Positions 6,887-11,905 of a DNA stretch of 11,905 bases are shown here, one piece after another. The DNA lies in the NCBI GenBank assembly GCA_030038885.1, contig JASHQY010000142.1, forward strand, positions 1 to 11,905. Direction: 5' to 3'. Below the pieces are notes generated by a model. It was not told the DNA's origin. It did no database searches and saw only the letters and a program-made list of their open reading frames with translations. Source of the DNA: Thermoplasmata archaeon. Its GTDB lineage: Archaea; Thermoplasmatota; Thermoplasmata; Lutacidiplasmatales; UBA184. The translations under genes and the position numbers were made by a program. The first letter of the stretch is position 1. Every line of letters begins with the position of its first letter.

Positions 6887-6908
6887 GCCAATTGGCACTA
6901 TAATTGGC
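6887..6908 (-). promoter_or_regulatory. TA promoter with symmetric operator
   Basis: On the plus strand GCCAATTGGC (6887-6896, a perfect palindrome) is followed by ACTAT and then AATTGGC (6902-6908). GCCAATT and the outer AATTGGC therefore form an inverted repeat, and the shared AATTGGC is also repeated directly. The minus-strand TATA box AATTATAG sits inside. Repressor and TBP would compete for one site, the usual layout of toxin-antitoxin autoregulation. Confidence 0.65.
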
Positions 6909-6973
6909 TTATCCATATCCCACCCGCAGGAAACCACCCGGGATGACGGGGGTCACTATGGTTACGGTTGTTA

Positions 6974-6987
6974 CGGGCCCGAGGGGA
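6974..6987. repeat. Direct repeat at the tRNA-Lys 3' end (att-like, tRNA copy)
   Basis: This is the tRNA copy of the 14-bp repeat also found at 6279-6292. It starts exactly at the discriminator base (G73 on the minus strand) and covers the 3' acceptor strand and the 3' strand of the T-stem. A short repeat, GTTACGG twice with period 9 (6961-6976), abuts and enters it. Confidence 0.45.
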
Positions 6988-7047
6988 TTCGAACCCCTGA
7001 TCTTGCGGTTAAGAGCCGCCTGCTCTACCGGGCTGAGCTACGGGCCC
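6974..7047 (-). tRNA. tRNA-Lys (anticodon CTT)
   Basis: The 74-nt cloverleaf folds fully. Acceptor GGGCCCG pairs with CGGGCCC, the D-stem is GCTC/GAGC, the anticodon loop is CTCTTAA with anticodon CTT, and the T-arm is AGGGG-TTCGAAT-CCCCT. The discriminator is G. The top anticodon-stem pair would be a G-A mismatch (position 27-43). There is no intron, and CCA is not encoded and must be added after transcription. Confidence 0.97.
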
Positions 7048-7077
7048 ACGGACGGGGCGGCCCGACCGACCCGCGGG

Positions 7078-7087
7078 AGATAAAGGC
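7078..7087 (-). promoter_or_regulatory. Candidate promoter of tRNA-Lys
   Basis: The minus strand reads CCTTTATCT here, a TATA-like box centred about 35 nt upstream of the mature tRNA 5' end. That spacing fits a short 5' leader removed by RNase P. It lies in the 57-base gap after the deoxyhypusine synthase stop, so the tRNA probably has its own transcript. Confidence 0.5.
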
Positions 7088-7104
7088 TCGGACGCTCGCG
7101 CCGG

Positions 7105-8046
7105 TCACCGGCGGATCCGCTCGAGCGCCGCGCCGACCATGAACGGGAAGAGGACCGTCACGTCGCCTTCGACGGTCGTGTGCCGCGCGGTCGGCTTGAC
7201 CTTCCCCCACGAGACCGCCTCCCGCGTGCGCGCGCCCGAGAGGCTCCCGTCCCACTCGACGGCGGTCGTGAGGTAGAGCGCGGCGTCGAGCCCGTCCCGG
7301 AACTGGTTCCACCAGATCGTGTGGTGCTTCGAGATCCCGCCGCCGAGCAGGATCGCTCCGGCGCGCTTCGCCTCGAACACGAGGTCGGAGAGGGCCTGCT
7401 CGTCGGAGAACAGATCGAGCGCGAGCTCCTTGTGGTCCTGCCAGAAGAGCCAGAGCTGCGAACCGACCGCCCCGTCGGTGATCCCGGGGACGAACACCGG
7501 CACGTCGCGGTCGCGGGCGGCGCGCAGGATGCTCGAATCCGCCGACGCGGGGATCGATTCGCCGATCGCCCGCGCGAGCGCGCGGGTCGAGAGCGTTCGG
7601 GTCCCGCCGGCCCACAGGCGGCGGAGGAGCCCCTGCATCTTGCGCTCGATGATCGCGCCGTAGTTCGCCTGGGGGATCACGAGGTTCCCGAGGCGGTAGA
7701 GGTGGCGGCGGTGCAGGTCCGCGTCGTCGAGGTCCCACTCGCCGTGGTAGTACGGCCGGAACGCGCGCGCCAGATCGTGGTCGAGCGTGCCGCACGTCGT
7801 GAGGACCGCGTCGACGTAGCCTTCGCGCACGAGGGTCGCGAGCACCCCGCGCGTGCCGGTCGCGACCAGGTCGGCCGGGAACGAGAGGAACCGCGTCATC
7901 TCCTCGTCCGCGAGCATCCGCGCGAGCAGGTCGACGCCCCGCGCGACCTCCTTCGCGCTGAACCCGCCGCCGGCCTCGAGCCGTCGCGCGAGCACGTCGA
8001 GCGACGGCGCGTCGTCGATCCGCACGTCCTCGACCTTCCGCGGCAC
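7105..8046 (-). CDS. dhs: Deoxyhypusine synthase
   Basis: The 313-residue enzyme transfers the aminobutyl group of spermidine to one lysine of aIF5A, the first step of hypusine formation, using NAD. The family is archaeal and eukaryotic, with few bacterial relatives. GNLVIPQANYGAIIE (120-134), VPVFVPGITDGAVGSQLW (182-199) and GGGISKHHTIWWN (235-247) are NAD/spermidine-site signatures. TAVEWDGSLSGARTREAVSWGK (261-282) ends in the catalytic Lys282. Length is near normal. I chose GTG 8046 because a TATA-like CTTTAAG lies 26 nt upstream, overlapping the stop codon of the presenilin gene. The frame stays open much further upstream, but that part is a shadow of the neighbouring genes. Confidence 0.95.
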   Translation of the reverse strand: MPRKVEDVRIDDAPSLDVLARRLEAGGGFSAKEVARGVDLLARMLADEEMTRFLSFPADLVATGTRGVLATLVREGYVDAVLTTCGTLDHDLARAFRPYYHGEWDLDDADLHRRHLYRLGNLVIPQANYGAIIERKMQGLLRRLWAGGTRTLSTRALARAIGESIPASADSSILRAARDRDVPVFVPGITDGAVGSQLWLFWQDHKELALDLFSDEQALSDLVFEAKRAGAILLGGGISKHHTIWWNQFRDGLDAALYLTTAVEWDGSLSGARTREAVSWGKVKPTARHTTVEGDVTVLFPFMVGAALERIRR

Positions 8047-8068
8047 GGCGGGCCTCGAGGGTCGGAGG

Positions 8069-8079
8069 CTTAAAGCCCC
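8069..8079 (-). promoter_or_regulatory. Promoter of deoxyhypusine synthase inside the presenilin stop
   Basis: The minus strand reads GGGGCTTTAAG, a G/C-rich element followed by a TATA-like CTTTAA centred at 8072, 26 nt before GTG 8046. The TAA stop of the upstream gene (8070-8072) is part of the box. It suggests that deoxyhypusine synthase can be transcribed separately and leaderless. Confidence 0.5.
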
Positions 8080-9038
8080 CCGGTGAGGCCGAGGGAGAGC
8101 GAGTGGAAGAGCAGCACGTACGCGACGACGTAGCCGACCAGCGCCCCGCCGTTCAGGAACGGGAGCCCCGCCTGGGCGTTGCCCCGGAGCACGAGGCGCA
8201 TGAGGATCGCGTAGCCGAGGAGGGAGCCGAGCAGCGCTCCGATCCCGGCCCACAGGTTCGCGCCGACGCCCGCGATCACCGGGGCGGTCGGGAGCCAGAC
8301 GAACGCCGAGACGACCAGCGTCCCCGGGATCACGACGTCCCCGAGGCCCATGAACATCGCCTCCCGCTCCTCGACCGGCTGGGCGCGCTGCGCCGTGAGC
8401 TTCGGAGCGCGGGAGTAGTCGTAGTCGGACCGGTCCGGCATCACGAGCAGGATCGGGAGCTTCATGTCGGTCACGACCTCGGCGAGGCTCAGCATGTGCT
8501 TCGTCCCGTAGACCGCGATCGCGTCGTAGATGAGGAGCGCGATCAGGAGGACGAACGCGGGGAGGATCGCGAACGAGATGCCGAGGATCGCGATCAGCGA
8601 GCCGGCGGCGAGGAACCCGACGAGGTCGACGACGTACCACTGCGGCTCCATCAGGAGGACGAGGTAGAGTCCCGCGCTGACGATCGCGGCGAAGACGACC
8701 GCCGGCTCGAACACGAGCTCCGCGCCGTACGGCGGCGGGAGGAGGAGGCCGGGCGGGAGGACCGAGAACGTCGCGTAGAGCGTGACGTAGAGCGACGCCG
8801 CGATCCCGACGAGGATCAGGTGGCGGAGCGTCGCGAGCCCGCCCTTCCGCCGCGCGAGCCAGAGGATCAGGAGCGGGGCGAGGACGATGATCGCGACGAT
8901 CTCGATCGGCCCGGAGGCGCTCTGGGGGTTCGTCCCGGTCGTGAGGCCGGCCGAGCGGAACGGGTCCGACAGGAGCAGCGCGATCGCCTGCGCCCCCACG
9001 TAGAGCGCGAGCAGTCCGACCCAGCGGAGGCTCCGCAT
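8070..9038 (-). CDS. Presenilin-like intramembrane aspartyl protease (family A22)
   Basis: The 322-residue membrane protein is an archaeal presenilin/signal-peptide-peptidase homologue (DUF1119 type). The family cuts transmembrane segments of other proteins. About nine hydrophobic segments are visible. The two catalytic aspartates are in YDAIAVYGTKHM (171-182, Asp172) and GLGD (231-234, Asp234). The C-terminal PAL element is present only as GLPFLNGGAL (291-300), the form I recall from archaeal members. A polar loop of about 45 residues separates the catalytic helices. ATG 9038 starts 6 nt after the aIF2 beta stop with no ribosome binding site, so the two probably form one transcript. The substrate is unknown. 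Confidence 0.92.
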   Translation of the reverse strand: MRSLRWVGLLALYVGAQAIALLLSDPFRSAGLTTGTNPQSASGPIEIVAIIVLAPLLILWLARRKGGLATLRHLILVGIAASLYVTLYATFSVLPPGLLLPPPYGAELVFEPAVVFAAIVSAGLYLVLLMEPQWYVVDLVGFLAAGSLIAILGISFAILPAFVLLIALLIYDAIAVYGTKHMLSLAEVVTDMKLPILLVMPDRSDYDYSRAPKLTAQRAQPVEEREAMFMGLGDVVIPGTLVVSAFVWLPTAPVIAGVGANLWAGIGALLGSLLGYAILMRLVLRGNAQAGLPFLNGGALVGYVVAYVLLFHSLSLGLTGGL

Positions 9039-9044
9039 GGCCGT

Positions 9045-9662
9045 CTAGGGCTGGACGATGGCGTACGCGTTGTTGCCGAGGACCTTCGTGACCTTCGCGT
9101 TGACGGTCGTGCCCCGCTGGGTCGCACCGGTGACGAAGATCACGAAGCCCTCCTTCTTCGCGACGCCGTCGCCGCGCCGTCCCACGTCCTCGATCGTGAG
9201 GCGGTAGACCTCGCCGACGACGACCGGCGCGCGCGGCTTCTCGGGCGCGACGACCCGGCGGACCGTCACCGGCCGCTGCGCGCCGCACGCCTCGCAGATC
9301 AGGAGCGTGAGACGACCCTCCTTCTTCAGGTGCGTGTCCGGGCGCTTGCACTCCGTGCAGATGACGTACTTCGCGGTGTACTCCCGCAGCCGCTGGGCGA
9401 TCTGGTCCTTCGTGAGGCGCGACTTGAGGACGCCGCGCGGAAGGTCGAGCACGCCCGGGCAGCCGAACTCCTTCGCGAGGAACTGGACGACGTGGTCCGG
9501 CTCCCGCCGCAGGACGCTCGTGATCTCCTGGAAGTTGCGGATGACCGTGTTCTTCCCGTCGGTCATGATGTCCGGCTCCGGCACCTGGAACCGCTCGCTG
9601 CCGGTCTGCACCGGCGGCAACTTCGAGCGCGCGCGCTCGAGCAGGGACTCGTAGCTCGCCAT
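9045..9662 (-). CDS. eif2b: Translation initiation factor aIF2 beta with C-terminal TRAM domain
   Basis: The 205-residue beta subunit of archaeal initiation factor 2 helps deliver initiator Met-tRNA to the small ribosomal subunit. The N-terminal helix (residues 1-18) contacts the gamma subunit. The central alpha/beta domain (about 22-98) contains NTVIRNFQEITSVLRREPDHVVQFLAKEFG. The zinc ribbon uses C102, C105, C123 and C126. Residues 147-205 (GEVYRLTIEDVGRRGDGVAKKEGFVIFV and TTVNAKVTKVLGNNAYAIV) are a TRAM RNA-binding domain, which minimal aIF2 beta proteins of about 140 residues lack. A TATA-like box about 31 nt upstream of ATG 9662 indicates an almost leaderless mRNA. The presenilin gene follows after 6 nt. 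Confidence 0.95.
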   Translation of the reverse strand: MASYESLLERARSKLPPVQTGSERFQVPEPDIMTDGKNTVIRNFQEITSVLRREPDHVVQFLAKEFGCPGVLDLPRGVLKSRLTKDQIAQRLREYTAKYVICTECKRPDTHLKKEGRLTLLICEACGAQRPVTVRRVVAPEKPRAPVVVGEVYRLTIEDVGRRGDGVAKKEGFVIFVTGATQRGTTVNAKVTKVLGNNAYAIVQP

Positions 9663-9687
9663 CGGGACCGGTAGCGACCGGGGGTGC

Positions 9688-9700
9688 GGGTAAAAGCGTT
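9688..9700 (-). promoter_or_regulatory. Promoter of the aIF2 beta - presenilin unit
   Basis: The minus strand reads AACGCTTTTACCC. The TTTTAC core is centred about 31 nt before ATG 9662. The same motif, AACGCTCTTATCCC, occurs upstream of the aldo/keto reductase unit (11485-11498), which supports both as BRE/TATA promoters. Confidence 0.6.
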
Positions 9701-9703
9701 GCC

Positions 9704-10375
9704 TCAGGCGGGGGCCGGCGGGCCGACCCGGGGGAAGTCCCGCAGCACGTCGAGGATCGCCTCGAGGTTCTCGCCCGGCACGATCGTGGTCGCGCCGCGC
9801 CGCACGACGTCGTCGACCGGTCGGAAGGCGATCCCGACCCGGCTGCGACGGAACAGCCCGACGTCGATCTCCGAGTTGCCGACCGACGCCGTCTCGTCGG
9901 GTCCGATGCCGAGCTGGGACTGGAGCGACGCGAGGACCGCCTCCTTCTCGAGGATCGGCACCCGGACGATCCCCTCGCCGGTCAGCCGGCCGTCCGGCGC
10001 GACCCGGAACCCGTTCGCGAGCGCGACGTCGACGCCCAGGTCGCGCGCGACCCGGCGGGCGAGGAGGTCGATCCCCCCGCTGATGATCGCGGTGCGGGCG
10101 CCCCGGGCGCGCAGGCCCCGGACGAGGGCCTCCGCGCCCGGCATCAGCGGGACCCCGCCGAGGATCTCCTCGAGCTCGTCGATCCGCAGGTCGGGGCGGT
10201 GCCGCCGCCAGATCCGCACGTCGGAGCGGATGAACTCGTGGTCGTCGATCTCCTTCGCGAGGAACCGGCGCAGGCCCTCGTCGTTCCGGTCGCCGAAGTG
10301 GCGGTGCACGACCGCCCACGAGCTCTCGACGTCGACGAGCGTCCCGTCCAGGTCGAGCGCGACGAGCCTAAGCAC
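9704..10375 (-). CDS. HAD-family phosphatase, SerB-like
   Basis: The 223-residue HAD hydrolase has a small cap like phosphoserine phosphatase. Motif I DLDGTLVD (8-15) supplies nucleophile Asp8 and acid/base Asp10. Motif II is IISGG (97-101) and motif III Lys144 in ILEKEAV. Motif IV is GNSEID (166-171), where phosphoserine phosphatases usually have GDGxND, so Asn167 replaces the first acidic metal ligand while Asp171 remains. A small-molecule phosphatase is likely. Phosphoserine is the natural first guess but is not proven. GTG 10375 overlaps the end of the aldo/keto reductase gene by 8 nt, so the two are translationally linked. Confidence 0.85.
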   Translation of the reverse strand: MLRLVALDLDGTLVDVESSWAVVHRHFGDRNDEGLRRFLAKEIDDHEFIRSDVRIWRRHRPDLRIDELEEILGGVPLMPGAEALVRGLRARGARTAIISGGIDLLARRVARDLGVDVALANGFRVAPDGRLTGEGIVRVPILEKEAVLASLQSQLGIGPDETASVGNSEIDVGLFRRSRVGIAFRPVDDVVRRGATTIVPGENLEAILDVLRDFPRVGPPAPA

Positions 10376-11273
10376 GGTCGCCCCGCGCGATCGCGTCGGC
10401 CCGATCGAGGACGTCGTCCGTCGGACGGACGGCCCACGCCGCGAGGTTCGAGTCGACCTGCTCCGGTCGGCTCATGCCGATCACCGGCGCGGCGCCCTGG
10501 CGCTCGAGCCAGTGGAGCGCGATCGAGGCGAGCGGGACCCCGGCCGAGCGGGCCAGCTCGCGCAGGGCCCGCGCCCGCTCGAGGATCTCGGGGAGGCGAT
10601 CCGGCTCGAACAGACGGCGCGTGACCTGCTGGACCTCCTTCGGCACCCCCTTCCCCTCGAGGTAGCGCCCGTGCAGGAGGCCCCGCGCGAGGGGCGTGTA
10701 CGCCTCGATCAGGATCCCGTGCGCGCGGCAGTAGTCCCGCACCGGGTCGGCCTCCTCCCGGGCGAAGAGGTTGTACCGGACCTGGTTCACGACGATTCGG
10801 GCGGCGGAGAGCTCCTTCGAGGCGTGCTCGAGATCCTCGACCGAGAAGTTCGAGACGCCGATCGCCCCGACCTTCCCTTCGGTCCGGAGGGCCTCGAGCG
10901 CCTCGAGGGTTCCCGAGAGCGGCACGCGCGGGTCGGGGGCATGGATCAGGTAGAGGTCGACCGACCGCCGGCCGAGGCGCTCGAGGCTGTCGATCAGGCT
11001 CGCGCGTACCTGCGCCGGTCGCAGGTGCTCCCAGGAGACCTTGGTCGCGACGTAGGCGTCCGGGGCTCCCGCCGCCGCGCGGTCGAGCACCTCGCCGAGC
11101 AACCGCTCCGAGCGGCCGCCTCCATAGACCTCGGCGGTGTCGAACCAGCGGACCCCGAGCTCGTAGGCGCGCCCGATCACGGCCCGCGTGCGGGCCTCGT
11201 CCTCCGGCGTCCACCGGCCGAGCGCCCACAGTCCGAGGCCGAGCCGCGGGTGCGGCTTCGAGCCGTCCCCCAT
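10368..11273 (-). CDS. Aldo/keto reductase
   Basis: The 301-residue NADPH-dependent oxidoreductase has the (beta/alpha)8 fold. The catalytic tetrad is visible: Asp45 and Tyr50 in WFDTAEVYGGGRSE, Lys78 in VATKVSW, and His111 in LYLIHAPDP. IGVSNFSVEDLE (138-149) and VNQVRYNLFARE (162-173) are further family signatures, and the cofactor end is PVIGMSRPEQVDSNLAA. I chose ATG 11273. An in-frame GTG at 11369 would add 32 Lys/Arg/Pro/Ala-rich residues and cannot be excluded, because the promoter lies well upstream. No ribosome binding site marks either. The SerB-like HAD gene follows with an overlap. Substrate unknown. Confidence 0.93.
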   Translation of the reverse strand: MGDGSKPHPRLGLGLWALGRWTPEDEARTRAVIGRAYELGVRWFDTAEVYGGGRSERLLGEVLDRAAAGAPDAYVATKVSWEHLRPAQVRASLIDSLERLGRRSVDLYLIHAPDPRVPLSGTLEALEALRTEGKVGAIGVSNFSVEDLEHASKELSAARIVVNQVRYNLFAREEADPVRDYCRAHGILIEAYTPLARGLLHGRYLEGKGVPKEVQQVTRRLFEPDRLPEILERARALRELARSAGVPLASIALHWLERQGAAPVIGMSRPEQVDSNLAAWAVRPTDDVLDRADAIARGDRA

Positions 11274-11365
11274 CGGCACCGTTCCCACGGCCGGCGTCGG
11301 GGGCGCGGCGGCGGGCGTCGCGCGCCGGGGCTTTCGGGGCGGGGCCCGACGGGGGGTCTTGGCGG

Positions 11366-11464
11366 TCACGGCCCCCGGCCCGCGTCGCGCACGCCGCACG
11401 GACCGCGCCCGGAGGCGGGGGCGATCGGGGTCCGGGGAGCGGAGCGCGCGGGCGGGGACGTCAT
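11366..11464 (-). CDS. Possible leaderless 32-aa upstream ORF
   Basis: An ATG at 11464 lies 26 nt downstream of a good TATA-like box and opens a 32-codon frame (MTSPPARSAPRTP onward) ending in TGA at 11366-11368. That stop overlaps the GTG at 11369 of the extended aldo/keto reductase frame as GTGA. The peptide is Pro/Arg/Ala-rich with no recognisable domain. It may be a leader peptide coupling translation to the reductase, or merely the place where the transcript starts. Confidence 0.25.
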   Translation of the reverse strand: MTSPPARSAPRTPIAPASGRGPCGVRDAGRGP

Positions 11465-11484
11465 CTTTGGCCGCCGAGGCGACC

Positions 11485-11498
11485 GGGATAAGAGCGTT
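11485..11498 (-). promoter_or_regulatory. Promoter of the aldo/keto reductase - HAD unit
   Basis: The minus strand reads AACGCTCTTATCCC, with the TCTTAT core centred at about 11490. It lies between the end of the ValRS-like gene and the reductase, and resembles the promoter upstream of aIF2 beta. It predicts a transcript start close to 11464, giving about 190 nt of leader if the reductase starts at 11273. Confidence 0.55.
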
Positions 11499-11544
11499 TG
11501 CGGTGCGCCGGTCGGGTCCGGGACTCGACGCGCGGGGGACCGCC

Positions 11545-11905
11545 CTAGGGATCCGGCGCCGACGGCGAGTCGGCCGGTGCGTCGCCGTCCGGACCGTCGT
11601 CCGGGCCGGCGGGGCGTTCCGGCGCCTGCGCATCGATCCGGCGGATCCGCTCCGAGAGCTCCCGCACCTTCGCCTCGGTCTCCCGAACGAGCTCGGGCGG
11701 CGCCCGGCCGCGGAACCCCGGGTCGGCGAGCCGGCCCTTCGCCTTCTCGAGCAGCCCCGCGAGCTTCTCGCGCTCGCGCGCGAGCGCGTCGGAGGCCGTG
11801 GGGCCGGTCGTCGGCCGTTCGACGTAGCACTCGCCCAGCGGGGCGACCCGGCGTGCGGCGTGCGGCGGCGGGGCCGAACCCGCCGCGAGGAGCTCGAGCG
11901 GCCCG
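11545..11905 (-). CDS. valS: C-terminal end of a probable valyl-tRNA synthetase
   Basis: 119 residues are visible and the 5' part lies beyond the right edge. LARERE, then KLAGLLEKAKGRLADPGFRGRAPPELVRETEAKVRELSERI (47-87) matches the C-terminal coiled-coil of ValRS, whose hallmark is a helix, the turn LANPGF-x-x-KAPPEVV, and a second helix. That coiled-coil contacts tRNA. The last 30 residues are an acidic Pro/Asp/Ala tail, unusual for bacterial ValRS but common in acidic-tailed proteins of high-GC archaea. Only the tail end is seen, so another coiled-coil protein with the same turn is not excluded. Confidence 0.72.
   Translation of the reverse strand, partial: GPLELLAAGSAPPPHAARRVAPLGECYVERPTTGPTASDALAREREKLAGLLEKAKGRLADPGFRGRAPPELVRETEAKVRELSERIRRIDAQAPERPAGPDDGPDGDAPADSPSAPDP

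Noticed and set aside
8047..9351. Deoxyhypusine synthase frame open far upstream (748 codons in all)
   Set aside because: The upstream part is a shadow of the presenilin and aIF2 beta genes. The enzyme family starts near 8046, where a promoter is correctly spaced.
8103..9674. Long plus-strand open frame of 523 codons
   Set aside because: It lies antisense to the presenilin and aIF2 beta genes and encodes a charged low-complexity sequence without any domain.
1..11905. CRISPR arrays, insertion sequences, prophage or defence systems other than the TA pair
   Set aside because: I saw no regularly spaced repeats, transposase or integrase motifs, terminal inverted repeats or nuclease/ATPase defence domains.

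Overview
The window is very GC-rich (roughly two thirds G+C by eye) and is archaeal. Several markers agree: a deoxyhypusine synthase, an archaeal-type aIF2 beta with zinc ribbon and TRAM domain, an archaeal presenilin-like protease, a tRNA-Lys without encoded CCA, and TATA-like boxes about 26 nt upstream of gene starts. A Thermoplasmatota-related euryarchaeon is a plausible guess, but the sequence cannot fix the lineage.

Layout, left to right. 1-1869 (minus): an amino-acid permease of the APC superfamily whose C-terminus runs off the left edge. 1870-2251: no credible gene. 2252-4339 (minus): a PaaI-type hotdog thioesterase, a CYTH-domain (class IV adenylate cyclase-like) protein and a class I SAM methyltransferase. 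4531-5806 (plus): a compact three-gene operon with 4-nt overlaps, ArsR-type repressor, SRPBCC/AHSA1 protein and DUF1801 protein, with a perfect 14-bp palindrome on its TATA box. 5807-6377: no credible gene. 6378-6908 (minus): a RelE/ParE-type toxin and its antitoxin behind a symmetric operator-like sequence. 6974-7047 (minus): tRNA-Lys(CTT). 7105-9662 (minus): deoxyhypusine synthase, presenilin-like protease and aIF2 beta. 9704-11273 (minus): a SerB-like HAD phosphatase and an aldo/keto reductase overlapping by 8 nt. 11545-11905 (minus): the C-terminal end of what looks like valyl-tRNA synthetase.

The right half (6974-11905) looks like core genome, rich in translation functions: tRNA-Lys, aIF2 beta, the enzyme that modifies aIF5A, and ValRS. 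The 4531-6973 stretch looks accessory. The most interesting observation there is a 14-bp exact direct repeat of the tRNA-Lys 3' end (6974-6987) at 6279-6292. It begins at the discriminator base and brackets the toxin-antitoxin pair, as an integration attachment site would.

A second theme is initiation. Genes that open transcription units tend to have a TATA-like box about 26 nt before a GTG or ATG, which fits leaderless mRNAs. Genes inside operons carry Shine-Dalgarno sequences or overlap the upstream gene. All statements come from reading the sequence; no database search was run.
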